Assembly: GCF_001514195.1 (NCBI RefSeq) | Contig: NZ_KQ948736.1 | Location: forward strand, 563,328 to 627,327 | DNA: 64,000 bases | Source: Streptomyces griseorubiginosus | Lineage (GTDB): Bacteria > Actinomycetota > Actinomycetes > Streptomycetales > Streptomycetaceae | Direction: 5' to 3' | Shown: positions 1 through 8,260 of the stretch, piece by piece | Layout of the letters: every line of letters begins with the position of its first letter | Numbering within the stretch: position 1 is the first letter of the stretch | Translations under genes and position numbers: made by a program | Notes under the pieces: model-generated | What the model saw: the letters and a program-made list of their open reading frames with translations, nothing else | The model's database searches: none | What the model was told of the DNA's origin: nothing

Positions 1-58
1 GCGGACCCGGACGTTCGAGCTTCGGCACGGATCCCTGCGGCAGTCCTGTCGACAGCAT
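1..58 (-). CDS. 5' end of a probable GntR-family regulator (partial)
   Basis: Only the first 19 codons lie in the window; the gene runs off the left edge. The ATG at 58 has a strong ribosome binding site, GAGGAGGGGG, six bases upstream. The visible N-terminus (MLSTGLPQGSVPKLERPGP) resembles, from memory, the start of FadR/FCD-type GntR repressors of streptomycetes, whose helix-turn-helix would begin just beyond the edge. The call is an inference from 19 residues. It gains some support because its upstream region carries the core CTGTAGAC that also forms a palindrome in front of fdhD and the OFA transporter. Confidence 0.4.
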   Translation of the reverse strand, partial: MLSTGLPQGSVPKLERPGP

Positions 59-100
59 CGCGGTCCCCCTCCTCGACAGGCGGACTTGTCCATTGCGTTT

Positions 101-114
101 TGTCTACAGTCTAC
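101..114. promoter_or_regulatory. Candidate GntR-type operator, regulator promoter
   Basis: The plus strand reads TGTCTACAGTCTAC, 43 to 56 bases upstream of the leftward gene that starts at 58. Its reverse complement contains CTGTAGAC, identical to the core of the 18-bp palindrome at 2844-2861. A shared core in front of a regulator-like gene and its probable targets suggests autoregulation. This copy is not a full palindrome. Confidence 0.35.
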
Positions 115-189
115 GGCGTAGGGTGACCAGGTAAACCGGCAGTCGGTCTCCTCACACACCTGACCGCCCTTGTCAGGACAGCGGCTCGG

Positions 190-1128
190 TCAGGGACAGC
201 GGACGACCTGGCCCGCATACGAGAGGTTGCCGCCGAAGCCGAACAGAAGAACCGGGTCCCCGCTGGAGATCTCGCCCTGCTCGAACAGCTTGGAGAAGGC
301 CATCGGGATGCTCGCCGCCGAGGTGTTGCCGGACTCGGTCACATCGCGGGCGACCACCGCGTTCACGGCGCCGATCTTCTCCGCGAGGGGCTCGATGATC
401 CGCAGGTTGGCCTGGTGCAGGACCACCGCGGCCAGGTCTGACGGGGTCAGACCGGCGCGCTCGCAGGCCTGCCGGGCCAGCGCCGGCAGCTTGGTGGTGG
501 CCCAGCGGTAGACGCTCTGCCCCTCCTGCGCGAACCGTGCCGGCTCGCCCTCGATCCGCACGGCGTGTCCCATCTCGGGCACCGACCCCCACAGCACGGG
601 CGAGATGCCGGGAACGTCGGCCCCCTCCACGACCGCCGCGCCGGCCCCGTCACCGACGAGCACACAGGTGGTGCGGTCGCTCCAGTCGGTCACCGCGGAC
701 ATCTTGTCGGCGCCGATGACGAGCGCCCGGGTCGCCGCACCGGCCCGCACGGTGTGGTCGGCGGTGGCCAGCGCGTGGGTGAAACCGGCGCACACCACGT
801 TGACGTCCATGGCCGCGGGCGAGGGGATGCCCAGCCGGGACGCGACCCGCGCGGCCATGTTCGGGGAACGGTCGACGGCGGTCGAGGTGGCGACCAGGAC
901 CAGGTCGATGTCCGCGGGGGCGAGCCCGGCCGCGGCCAGCGCCTTGGCGGCGGCGTGCGCGGCGAGCTCGTCGACCGGCTCGTCGGGTCCCGCGATGTGG
1001 CGGGTACGGATCCCCACCCGGGACCTGATCCACTCGTCGCTGGTGTCGACCAGGGCCGCCAGGTCCTCGTTGGTGAGCACCTTCGCGGGCTGGTAGTGGC
1101 CGACGGCAGCGATCCGCGAGCCGTTCAT
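190..1128 (-). CDS. Beta-ketoacyl-ACP synthase III family protein (FabH-like)
   Basis: A thiolase-fold ketosynthase of 312 residues, the normal size for FabH, which condenses an acyl-CoA starter with malonyl-ACP in the cytoplasm. The triad is visible: Cys113 in VNVVCAGF, His238 in VLHQANLRI and Asn268 in SGNTSAAS, with the glycine-rich C-terminus GFGGNLSYAG. The ATG at 1128 has GAGGGGG about eight bases upstream, within a self-complementary GGGGGACCCCC that could partly hide it. The gene lies alone, away from fabD/acpP/fabF, between the GntR-like gene and the OFA transporter, so it is more likely a specialised KAS III than the housekeeping FabH. The starter substrate cannot be read from the sequence. 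Confidence 0.88.
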   Translation of the reverse strand: MNGSRIAAVGHYQPAKVLTNEDLAALVDTSDEWIRSRVGIRTRHIAGPDEPVDELAAHAAAKALAAAGLAPADIDLVLVATSTAVDRSPNMAARVASRLGIPSPAAMDVNVVCAGFTHALATADHTVRAGAATRALVIGADKMSAVTDWSDRTTCVLVGDGAGAAVVEGADVPGISPVLWGSVPEMGHAVRIEGEPARFAQEGQSVYRWATTKLPALARQACERAGLTPSDLAAVVLHQANLRIIEPLAEKIGAVNAVVARDVTESGNTSAASIPMAFSKLFEQGEISSGDPVLLFGFGGNLSYAGQVVRCP

Positions 1129-1275
1129 GGGGGTCCCCCTCGTTGCCTTGGGTAGCCGGATTCACCAGTCTGAACAGTGACTCGCGGGTACGCGGGCACG
1201 TAAGGCCACAGGAATCGGGCGCCCGAGTTGTCGGCTTCCCTCACACTCTCGGACGCCCGAACACCTGCCGAACAG

Positions 1276-1413
1276 TTACCCGGTGAACAGCTGGGTCGCC
1301 TTCTGGACCAGCTCGTAGAGCCCGTACGCGAGCGGCGCGCCCACCCACACCCAGGCGAGGGCGATCAGCGGGCGGCGGTCAGGCGGACTCTGGCTGCTGT
1401 CGTGCTCCGACAT
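1276..1413 (-). CDS. 45-residue membrane companion of the OFA transporter
   Basis: A small gene starting ATG at 1413 and ending TAA at 1276. The protein is MSEHDSSQSPPDRRPLIALA at its N-terminus, followed by one hydrophobic segment (about residues 16-34) and a short polar tail ending QLFTG. The start lies inside the last 35 bases of the OFA-family transporter gene, so the two are probably translationally coupled. Size, position and the pattern RRPLIALAWVWVGAPLAYGLYEL match what is annotated elsewhere as the MFS transporter small subunit. Its role is unproven; it may be a stabilising subunit packed against the transporter in the membrane. Confidence 0.72.
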   Translation of the reverse strand: MSEHDSSQSPPDRRPLIALAWVWVGAPLAYGLYELVQKATQLFTG

Positions 1414-2713
1414 CGGCTGCCTCCCTCGGTGCGGGGATGTGGTGACGGACGTCGACGGGGCGGACCAGCTCGTTGGCGACGAAACCCACCACGAGCAGCC
1501 CGATCATGATCACGAACGACAGGCCGTAGAGCGCGGATCCGCTCTTGCCCGCCTCCTCCTGCCGGTCGGCGATCCAGTTCACGATGAGCGGCCCGAGGAC
1601 GCCCGCCGTGGACCAGGCGGTGAGAAGCCGGCCGTGGATGGCGCCGACCTGGTAGGTGCCGAAGAGGTCCTTCAGATAGGCGGGGACGGTGGCGAAGCCG
1701 CCGCCGTAGAACGACAGGATCACCAGCGCGCACAGGATGAACAGCGGCTTGGAGGAGTCGCCGAACAGGGCGATGAGCCCGTACATCACCGCGCCGACGC
1801 CCAGGTAGAGCCGGTAGATGTTCTTGCGTCCGATCAGGTCGGAGGTGGAGGACCAGCCGATCCGGCCCGCCATGTTGGCCGCCGACAGCAGCGCGACGAA
1901 ACCGGCCGCGGCCGACACCGAGACGGGGGTGGAGGTGCCCTTGAAGAAGTCCGTGATCATCGGGGCGGCCTTCTCCAGGATGCCGATGCCGGCGGTCACG
2001 TTCATGCAGAGCACGACCCACAGACACCAGAACTGGGGCGTGCGCACGGCGTTGCGGGCCGAGACCTGGGGCCCCTCGAAGGCGCTGGGGGCGCTCTCGA
2101 CGGGCTTCTCGCTGCGCGGCACACGCACCAGCAGCACGCCGAGGAGCATGAAGACGGCGTACGACAGCCCGTGCACGAGGAACGCGAGCGCGATCCCGGA
2201 GCTGTCGGAGCCGAAGGACTCCAGCATCTGCGCCGACCAGGGCGAGGCGATGAGCGCGCCGCCGCCGAAGCCCATGATGGCGATGCCGGTCGCCATGCCG
2301 GGCCGGTCCGGGAACCACTTGATCAGGGTGGAGACCGGGGAGATGTAGCCGATGCCGAGGCCTATGCCGCCGACGAAGCCGTAGCCGAGGACGATCAGCC
2401 AGTACTGCTCGGTGGCAGCGCCCAGCGAGGACAGCAGGAAACCGGACGAGAAGCAGATCAGCGCCACGGTCATCGCCCAGCGCGGTCCGTTGCGCTCGAC
2501 GAGGGTGCCGCCGAACGCGGCGGACAGGCCGAGCATCACGATGCCGAGCTGGAAGGGCAGTGCGCTCTGTGTGCCGCTGAGACCGAGCGCGGACTCGAGC
2601 GGCGGCTTGAACACGGACCAGGCGTAGGCCTGACCGATGGAGAGATGGACCGAGAGAGCGGCCGGGGGCACGAGCCAGCGGCTCCAGCCCGGGGGCGCGA
2701 CAGGGGGACTCAT
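1379..2713 (-). CDS. OFA-family MFS transporter (oxalate/formate antiporter type)
   Basis: A 12-helix major facilitator of about 444 residues from the ATG at 2713. The N-terminal WLVPPAALSVHLSIGQAYAWSVF and later RPGMATGIAIMGFGGGALIASP and NMAGRIGWSSTSDLIGRKN are characteristic of the OFA family, whose founder exchanges oxalate and formate across the membrane. A GTG at 2758 would add 15 residues; neither start has a clear Shine-Dalgarno, and I prefer the ATG because the family motif starts close to it. The gene overlaps its small companion at the 3' end. It is divergent from fdhD, across a region with a strong palindrome, suggesting formate or a related carboxylate as substrate. The substrate is inferred from family and context. 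Confidence 0.88.
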   Translation of the reverse strand: MSPPVAPPGWSRWLVPPAALSVHLSIGQAYAWSVFKPPLESALGLSGTQSALPFQLGIVMLGLSAAFGGTLVERNGPRWAMTVALICFSSGFLLSSLGAATEQYWLIVLGYGFVGGIGLGIGYISPVSTLIKWFPDRPGMATGIAIMGFGGGALIASPWSAQMLESFGSDSSGIALAFLVHGLSYAVFMLLGVLLVRVPRSEKPVESAPSAFEGPQVSARNAVRTPQFWCLWVVLCMNVTAGIGILEKAAPMITDFFKGTSTPVSVSAAAGFVALLSAANMAGRIGWSSTSDLIGRKNIYRLYLGVGAVMYGLIALFGDSSKPLFILCALVILSFYGGGFATVPAYLKDLFGTYQVGAIHGRLLTAWSTAGVLGPLIVNWIADRQEEAGKSGSALYGLSFVIMIGLLVVGFVANELVRPVDVRHHIPAPREAADVGARQQPESA

Positions 2714-2843
2714 GATCCCGGACGGTAGGAAGGAACCGGGGAGTTGAAAAGACGGCACGTCGACCGTATGCGATGAGCGGTATCCAGCACGCGCCGAACG
2801 GTCGTAGCGGTGGATCGGCCTCTTGCTCGCCCCCGACGGACTT

Positions 2844-2861
2844 CATACTGTAGACAGTATG
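2844..2861. promoter_or_regulatory. 18-bp palindromic operator between OFA transporter and fdhD
   Basis: CATACTGTAGACAGTATG is a perfect inverted repeat (8-bp arms, 2-bp centre) in the divergent intergenic region, 89 bases before fdhD and 131 bases before the transporter ATG. The core CTGTAGAC recurs upstream of the GntR-like gene at the left edge. Palindromes of this length and spacing are typical of FadR-subfamily GntR repressors. A further CATACT follows at 2872-2877. Confidence 0.55.
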
Positions 2862-2949
2862 GGCTGTGTTTCATACTCCATGTGCAGGACACTGAGATCG
2901 TGAAGGCCGTTCGGCCACCAGCACGTACAGAACCGGGACTGAGACACAT

Positions 2950-3798
2950 ATGGGACGAGTCACGGAACGACGCAAGGTGATCCGCATCCGCGACGGGGCG
3001 GTCTCGTCCCGGCCGGACACACTGGTCGCCGAGGAACCGCTGGAGATCCGGCTGAACGGCAAGCCGCTCGCGATCACCATGCGCACACCCGGGGACGACT
3101 TCGCGCTCGCCGCCGGTTTCCTGGTGAGCGAGGGAGTGCTCGCCGAGCAGGACGATCTCCAGAACATCGTCTACTGTGCGGGCGCCACGGTGGACGGCTC
3201 GAACACCTACAACGTCGTGGACGTGAAGACGGGCCCCGGTGTGGTGATCCCCGACATCACGCTGGAGCGGAACGTCTACACGACCTCGTCCTGCGGACTG
3301 TGCGGAAAGGCGAGCCTCGACGCCGTCCGGACGACGGCCCGCTGGCCGATAGCCGACACCCCTCCGGTCCGTGTGGACCCGGAGCTGCTGGCGACCCTGC
3401 CCGACCGGTTGCGCGCGGCCCAGCGGGTGTTCGACCGGACCGGCGGCCTGCACGCCGCCGCGCTGTTCAGCGAGGACGGCGAACTGGTGGACGTACGGGA
3501 GGACGTGGGCCGCCACAACGCCGTCGACAAGCTGGTCGGCCGTGCCCTGCAGAGCGGCGACCTGCCGCTGTCCCGCACCACGCTGCTCGTCTCCGGCCGG
3601 GCCTCCTTCGAGCTCGCGCAGAAGGCGGTGATGGCCGGCATCCCGGTCCTCGCGGCGGTGTCCGCGCCGTCGTCGCTGGCGGTGGACCTGGCCGCGGAGA
3701 CGGGGCTGACGCTGGTGGGCTTCCTGCGGGGCAGCTCCATGAACGTGTACGCGGGCGAGCACCGGCTGGCACTGGAGACGGCGGTCGCCACGAACTGA
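2950..3798 (+). CDS. fdhD: FdhD, sulfurtransferase for formate dehydrogenase maturation
   Basis: FdhD passes sulfur from a cysteine desulfurase to the molybdenum/tungsten bis-PGD cofactor, which activates formate dehydrogenase. The 282-residue length is usual. The essential cysteine pair is visible as Cys115 and Cys118 in SSCGLCGK, and other conserved blocks are PGDDFALAAGFLVSEG, REDVGRHNAVDKLVG and VSGRASFELAQKA. The ATG at 2950 has only a weak ribosome binding site. No formate dehydrogenase structural gene lies in the window. The divergent OFA transporter and shared palindrome tie the gene to formate metabolism. Confidence 0.95.
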   Translation: MGRVTERRKVIRIRDGAVSSRPDTLVAEEPLEIRLNGKPLAITMRTPGDDFALAAGFLVSEGVLAEQDDLQNIVYCAGATVDGSNTYNVVDVKTGPGVVIPDITLERNVYTTSSCGLCGKASLDAVRTTARWPIADTPPVRVDPELLATLPDRLRAAQRVFDRTGGLHAAALFSEDGELVDVREDVGRHNAVDKLVGRALQSGDLPLSRTTLLVSGRASFELAQKAVMAGIPVLAAVSAPSSLAVDLAAETGLTLVGFLRGSSMNVYAGEHRLALETAVATN

Positions 3799-3812
3799 CC
3801 GCGCCGGGGGGC

Positions 3813-4343
3813 TCAGTCCGCCGAGGTGAAGCGCACCTGATCCGCCGTCACCACCGTGCCCAGGCGCGGGAAGTCGAGCCTGGTGGACGCCTCGTGCTCG
3901 GCCGTGGTGAAGGCGGCCATGGCGTCCTCGACGAAGACCAGGTCGTAGCCGAGGTCACCGGCGGCGCGGGCAGTGGACTCGACACCGAGGTTGGTGGCGA
4001 TCCCGCCGAACACCAGCGTGGTGACGTCGTGTTCCCGCAGGCGCGCGTCCAGGTCGGTGCCCTGGAACGCGCCGATGGTCCGCTTCACGATCTCGATGTC
4101 GCCGTCCCGGGCGAGACCGGCCACAAGTCCGCTGCCGGGCGGCTGGTCGGCGACGCCGGGCCGCTGAACGCGCACCAGCACGACGGGCGCGCCGGCCGAG
4201 CGGAACGCGGACGCCAACTCCTCGGCGGCGGCGAGCACTTCGGTGCCCTTCCGGGGCTCGAGGGGCAGCGCGACGATACGGTCCATCAGGTCGACGAGCA
4301 CGAGGGCGGTGCGTGCGGGGTCGAGCGCGAGGGGTGCGGTCAT
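3813..4343 (-). CDS. Isochorismatase-like hydrolase, YecD type
   Basis: An alpha/beta hydrolase of the isochorismatase superfamily, 176 residues. Asp18 (LVLVDLMD) and Lys87 (IVKRTIGAFQGTDL) match two of the catalytic residues. At the position where amidase-type members have the nucleophilic cysteine the sequence reads GIATNLGVESTAR, with Gly120 in its place, as in isochorismatase proper and in E. coli YecD, which this protein resembles over GIATNIGVESTAR-like sequence. An amide-cleaving nitrilase-type mechanism is therefore unlikely and a vinyl-ether hydrolase type is possible. It lies 19 bases downstream of the MarR gene, probably in one transcript, and is convergent with fdhD with a 14-base gap. 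Confidence 0.85.
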   Translation of the reverse strand: MTAPLALDPARTALVLVDLMDRIVALPLEPRKGTEVLAAAEELASAFRSAGAPVVLVRVQRPGVADQPPGSGLVAGLARDGDIEIVKRTIGAFQGTDLDARLREHDVTTLVFGGIATNLGVESTARAAGDLGYDLVFVEDAMAAFTTAEHEASTRLDFPRLGTVVTADQVRFTSAD

Positions 4344-4362
4344 GACGGAACGTTATCCGCCG

Positions 4363-4800
4363 TCAGCCCTCCGTGCCGGAGATCCGGATCAACAGGCCCA
4401 AGAACTGCGCGCGTTCGGTGGCCGAGAGCTGGGCCAGCAGCTCGTCGTTGGCCTGCCGGGCCGCCCTCTCGCAGCGCTTGAGCAGCCGTGCACCCTCGGC
4501 GGTGAGGGACACCGCGTTCTTGCGGCGGTCCGTGGGGTGCGGCTCGCGCAGGACGAGGCCGGCGGCCTGGAGGTCGTTCAGGATGCCGACGAGGTCCTTG
4601 GGGTCGAGGTGCACCCCGCGGCCGAGGTCGGCCTGGGCGACGGGGGCGAGGTCCCGGACGGCCGAGAGCACCACGTGGTGCCACATCTTCACGCCCTCCG
4701 CGGCCAGCGCCTCGGCCACCAGGGCCCGGCCTCGGGCGGCGGCACGGCCGAGGAGCCAGCTGGGGAGGGAGCGGATCGCAGGGAGGGGGGCTTCGGCCAT
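4363..4800 (-). CDS. MarR-family transcriptional repressor
   Basis: A winged-helix dimeric regulator of 145 residues. The DNA-binding part is recognisable as QADLGRGVHLDPKDLVGILNDLQAAGLVLREPHPTDRRKNAVSLTAEG (residues about 57-105), with the typical wing and the DRRKNAVSLT motif. It is transcribed away from a quinone oxidoreductase gene, and the 111-bp gap holds two copies of an inverted repeat. It very likely represses both directions and responds to an electrophile or quinone-like ligand. The downstream YecD-like gene appears to be in its operon. Confidence 0.9.
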   Translation of the reverse strand: MAEAPLPAIRSLPSWLLGRAAARGRALVAEALAAEGVKMWHHVVLSAVRDLAPVAQADLGRGVHLDPKDLVGILNDLQAAGLVLREPHPTDRRKNAVSLTAEGARLLKRCERAARQANDELLAQLSATERAQFLGLLIRISGTEG

Positions 4801-4821
4801 GAGGTCAGCCTAGCCACTTTT

Positions 4822-4868
4822 CGTTGGACTTCCCAACGACTGCTCCCCTATCGTTGGAATCCCCAATG
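4822..4868. promoter_or_regulatory. Twin MarR operators (CGTTGG-N5-CCAACG)
   Basis: CGTTGG-ACTTC-CCAACG at 4822-4838 is a perfect inverted repeat. CGTTGG-AATCC-CCAATG at 4852-4868 repeats it with one mismatch. Both have a 5-base spacer and their starts are exactly 30 bp apart, about three helical turns, so two dimers would sit on the same face. They fill the divergent region between the MarR gene and the oxidoreductase. Confidence 0.62.
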
Positions 4869-4911
4869 AATTCCTCGTCGGGGTCACACCCATCCACGGG
4901 AGGTCGGTCCG

Positions 4912-5829
4912 ATGCGTCGGGTCCGTTACGAGTCCACAGGTGGCCCCCTGTTCCTTGAGGAGGTGCCGGTGCCACAACCGGGGGCCGGCGAACTCCTCGT
5001 ACGCTGCGAGGCGGTCGGTGTCACGCTGCCCGTCGTCCGCAAGGTCACCGAGGCCCCGGAACCGGTGCCCCTCGGGGGCGAACTCGGCGGGGAGGTGGTC
5101 TCCGTGGGCGCCGGGGTCACCCGCTTCCGTCCCGGTGAGCGGGTCACCGGCCTGTGCTTCGGGCATGGGTACGCCGACTTCGCGCTCCTGCACGAGGCCA
5201 TGGCGTCCCCGATACCCGACGACGCCACGTCGGTCGACGCGGTCGCGCTGGTCCGCGGCGGGCTTGTCGCGCTCGGGTCCCTGGAGGCGGCCCGCCCCGA
5301 ACCCGGCGAGTCGGCCCTGATCACGGCGGCCGCGAGCGGGGTCGGACACCTCGCTGTGCAGCTAGCCCGCATCCGGGGCGCCGCTCGCGTGGTGGGCGCG
5401 GTCTCCGACGCGGCCAAGGCGGACTTCGTGCGGGCGCTCGGCGCCGACGCCACCGCCCTCTACGGGGACGGCAGTTGGGGCGACCCGGTGGACTACGTCC
5501 TCGACGCGGTCGGCGGCGACCTGCTCACCCCGGCACTCGCGGCCCTCGCCCCGGGCGGGCGGCTGGTGGCGTACAGCTCGGGCGGCGGGACGATCCAGGC
5601 GTACGACCTCCTCGTCGGCGCGAAGTCCGTGACGGGCTTCCAGATGGCCCGGATCTCCCGGGAGCGGCCGGAGTTGTACGAGAGGTGGCGGCGGGACCTG
5701 TGGCGGATGTTCTCGGCAGGCACCCTCCGGCCCGTGGTGCACGGGGAGTTCGCCCTGGAGGACGCGGCGAAGGCACACGCGGCGATCGAGTCGCGGAGCA
5801 ACCTGGGAAAGGTGGTGCTGCGTCCGTGA
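4912..5829 (+). CDS. Zinc-independent quinone oxidoreductase (MDR family)
   Basis: A medium-chain dehydrogenase/reductase of 305 residues. The GroES-like N-terminal domain covers about residues 1-120, and the Rossmann domain has the NADPH-binding stretch ALITAAASGVGHLAVQLARIRGAARVVGAVS (about 135-165). The cysteine ligands of structural and catalytic zinc are absent, as in NADPH:quinone reductases. It is divergent from a MarR repressor with paired operators, the usual arrangement for an inducible electrophile-detoxification gene. The electron acceptor cannot be told from sequence. Confidence 0.88.
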   Translation: MRRVRYESTGGPLFLEEVPVPQPGAGELLVRCEAVGVTLPVVRKVTEAPEPVPLGGELGGEVVSVGAGVTRFRPGERVTGLCFGHGYADFALLHEAMASPIPDDATSVDAVALVRGGLVALGSLEAARPEPGESALITAAASGVGHLAVQLARIRGAARVVGAVSDAAKADFVRALGADATALYGDGSWGDPVDYVLDAVGGDLLTPALAALAPGGRLVAYSSGGGTIQAYDLLVGAKSVTGFQMARISRERPELYERWRRDLWRMFSAGTLRPVVHGEFALEDAAKAHAAIESRSNLGKVVLRP

Positions 5830-6036
5830 CCGCCGCCACCTCACGGATCGCCGCACAGCGCACTCTGCGCGTCCCCAGGCCCACCGCCGGGACACCCGGC
5901 CCGCACACCGCCTCGCGGACACCTCCCGCGACCACCGCCCCCGACACCCAACCCGCACACCTTCCTTCGCCACCGCCCCGCGCCCCCGTCCCGCCCCCAT
6001 GGACCAGCCGCCCCCCAGCCGCTAACGTCGCCAACC

Positions 6037-7263
6037 GTGCCCGAGGACGGACGAGTGCGGCGGTGGAGCGGGAGCGGGGTCGGTCTGCTGCTGGTGCTGG
6101 TGCTCGTGGCCGTCGGGGTGGGCGTGCTGACCGGCCGCGACGGGGGTGAGAGCACCGGCTGCACGCCGCGCACCATCGGCGCCTGGTCGGCCGACGACCG
6201 GCTCACCGCCGAGTTCGCCCGGTACGGCGACGACCCCGCCCGCGCCGACGACTGGACCGGCGGGGACGGCACGCACTCGGTGCGGCTGCCGGACGGCCGC
6301 TTGCTGTGGCTGTTCTCCGACACCTATCTCGGCGCGGTGCACGGTCCGCCCAACCCGTTCGGCGAGCCGTACTCCTGGCGCGACACCACCGCCCCGCTGG
6401 TGCGCAACTCGGCGGTGCTGATGCGCGGCGGCCGCCTGGAGACCACCCTCCCCGCCCCGCTGTTCCCGGACCCGGCCCCCAACCAGTGGCGCTGGCCGGT
6501 CGCGGCCCGGGTCGAACCCCGCTCCCCCGGCTCCGCCGAAAAGGTCGTCCGGGTGCTGCTGTGGGTGCGGACGACGGGCCCGTACCCGTGGATCTACGGC
6601 GTCCCGACCGCCACCGAGGTCGCCACGCTCTCCCTTCCCGACCTGCGCGTCGAGTCCGTCACGAAGGTCCTGGACGAGCAGCGGGTCGAGGACCCGTCCC
6701 GGCGGGTGCTGTTCGGGACCACGCTGGTCGGGGACAGCGAGTGGACGTACGTCTTCGGGGGCGACGACGGGCAGGCCGCGTCCCGGAACGCGTCCTCCGC
6801 GTACGTGGCCCGGGTGCCGGCCGGCGGCCTCGCGGAACCGGGCGCCTGGGAGTACTGGGACGGCTCGGCGTGGACGACGGGCGCCCGTCCGCGTCCGGTG
6901 CTCGGTGACGGGCAGCGTACCGGGGTGGGCAGCGCCTTCTCCGTCGTACGGCAGGACGGGACGTACGTGCTGTTCACCATGGCCGCGGGGACGAAGGGAC
7001 TCGCGGCGGTGACGTCGTACTGGGCCTGCTCCCCCACCGGGCCCTGGCACGGCCCCGAGGGGGACTTCACCCCGTCCCTGCCCGCGGGCCAGGTCGCCGC
7101 CTACAACCCGCAGACGCATCCCGCCGTGTCCGGAGGCGGCCGGCTGGTGCTCAGCTACGACGTCAACTGGCTGGAGACGGCGGGGGCTTCGGCGCAGCTC
7201 AACCGGAACGTGTCGCTGTACCGACCGCGGTTCGTGACGCTGAGGCTGGTCCCGCGGCGCTGA
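6037..7263 (+). CDS. Membrane-anchored or secreted propeller-like protein (DUF4185/DUF5005-like)
   Basis: A 408-residue protein with a single hydrophobic segment near the N-terminus (VGLLLVLVLVAVGVGVL, about residues 14-30), then an extracellular domain rich in W/Y-G-D motifs such as HSVRLPDGRLLWLFSDTYLG and WTYVFGGDDG. These resemble the five-bladed GH43-like propeller of DUF4185/DUF5005 proteins, which are common exported proteins of streptomycetes with unproven activity. The annotated GTG lacks a clear ribosome binding site; another GTG at 6055 would also leave the anchor intact. Its last 65 bases overlap the convergent SBF transporter gene. No enzymatic function is assigned. Confidence 0.6.
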   Translation: MPEDGRVRRWSGSGVGLLLVLVLVAVGVGVLTGRDGGESTGCTPRTIGAWSADDRLTAEFARYGDDPARADDWTGGDGTHSVRLPDGRLLWLFSDTYLGAVHGPPNPFGEPYSWRDTTAPLVRNSAVLMRGGRLETTLPAPLFPDPAPNQWRWPVAARVEPRSPGSAEKVVRVLLWVRTTGPYPWIYGVPTATEVATLSLPDLRVESVTKVLDEQRVEDPSRRVLFGTTLVGDSEWTYVFGGDDGQAASRNASSAYVARVPAGGLAEPGAWEYWDGSAWTTGARPRPVLGDGQRTGVGSAFSVVRQDGTYVLFTMAAGTKGLAAVTSYWACSPTGPWHGPEGDFTPSLPAGQVAAYNPQTHPAVSGGGRLVLSYDVNWLETAGASAQLNRNVSLYRPRFVTLRLVPRR

Positions 7264-8260
7264 CCGCCGCCGTCTCCCCCGCCTCGGCCGGGACCGGGTC
7301 CTGCGAGCGACGCTTGGCGATCACCGCGCAGACCATCAACTGCATCTGGTGGAACAGCATCAGCGGCAGCACGGCGAGCGAGGCGTGCGCGCCGAACAGG
7401 ACGCTGGCCATGGGCAGTCCGGAGGCGAGGGACTTCTTCGAGCCCGCGAACTGGATGGCGACGCGGTCCTCCCGGTCGAAGCCGAGCACCTTGCCGCCGT
7501 ACCAGGTCAGGGCGAGCATCAGGGCGAGCAGGACGGCCTCGACGACCATCAGTCCGCCGAGCCTGAGCGGGCTCACCTGGTGCCAGATGCCCTGGACCAT
7601 GCCCTCGCTGAACGCGGTGTAGACGACCAGCAGGATCGAGCCGCGGTCGACCAGCCCGAGGACCTTCTTGTGGCGGGTGATGAACGCGCCGATCCAGCGG
7701 CGGGTCACCTGCCCGGCCAGGAACGGCACGAGCAGCTGGAGCACGATCTCCAGGAGCGAGTCGGCCGAGAACCCGCCGCCGCTGCTGCCGAGCAGGGCGG
7801 CCGCCAGCAGCGGGGTGACGACGATGCCGACCAGGGAGGAGAAGGAGCCGGCGCAGATCGCGGCGGGGACGTTGCCGCGGGCCATCGAGGTGAAGGCGAT
7901 GGAGGACTGGATGGTGGAGGGGACCAGGGTGAGGAAGAGCAGGCCCTGGTAGAGCGGGTTCGTCAGGAAGACCGGGACGAGTCCGCGGGCGGCGAGGCCC
8001 AGCAGCGGGAAGATCACGAAGGTGCAGGCGAGCACGGTGACGTGCAGCCGCCAGTGCTTGAGGCCGTCGAGGGCCTCACGGGTGGAGAGGCGGGCGCCGT
8101 ACAGGAAGAAGAGGAAGGCGATCGCCGCCGTGGAGGCTCCGGAGGCCACGTCCGCAGAGGTTCCGCGCGCCGGCACGAGGGCGGCGAGGCCCACGGTGCC
8201 GAGCAGCAGCAGGATGTACGGGTCGACCGGCATCCAGGCCGGCCACTTCAGGCGCTTCAC
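7199..8260 (-). CDS. SBF-like (bile acid:sodium symporter family) transporter
   Basis: A polytopic membrane protein of 353 residues with about ten hydrophobic segments, starting at GTG 8260 just after GTGGAG. The segments FLFFLYGARLSTREALDGLKHWRLH, TLVPSTIQSSIAFTSMARGN and QFAGSKKSLASGLPMASVLF match the SBF-like group (YfeH/SLC10A7-related), relatives of bile acid:sodium and arsenite transporters. The open frame upstream of the GTG is antisense to the LysR gene and is not part of it. The divergent LysR regulator probably controls it. The C-terminal 30 residues are polar and low-complexity. The transported organic anion is unknown. Confidence 0.88.
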   Translation of the reverse strand: MKRLKWPAWMPVDPYILLLLGTVGLAALVPARGTSADVASGASTAAIAFLFFLYGARLSTREALDGLKHWRLHVTVLACTFVIFPLLGLAARGLVPVFLTNPLYQGLLFLTLVPSTIQSSIAFTSMARGNVPAAICAGSFSSLVGIVVTPLLAAALLGSSGGGFSADSLLEIVLQLLVPFLAGQVTRRWIGAFITRHKKVLGLVDRGSILLVVYTAFSEGMVQGIWHQVSPLRLGGLMVVEAVLLALMLALTWYGGKVLGFDREDRVAIQFAGSKKSLASGLPMASVLFGAHASLAVLPLMLFHQMQLMVCAVIAKRRSQDPVPAEAGETAAVSAAGPASASRTAVGTATRSG

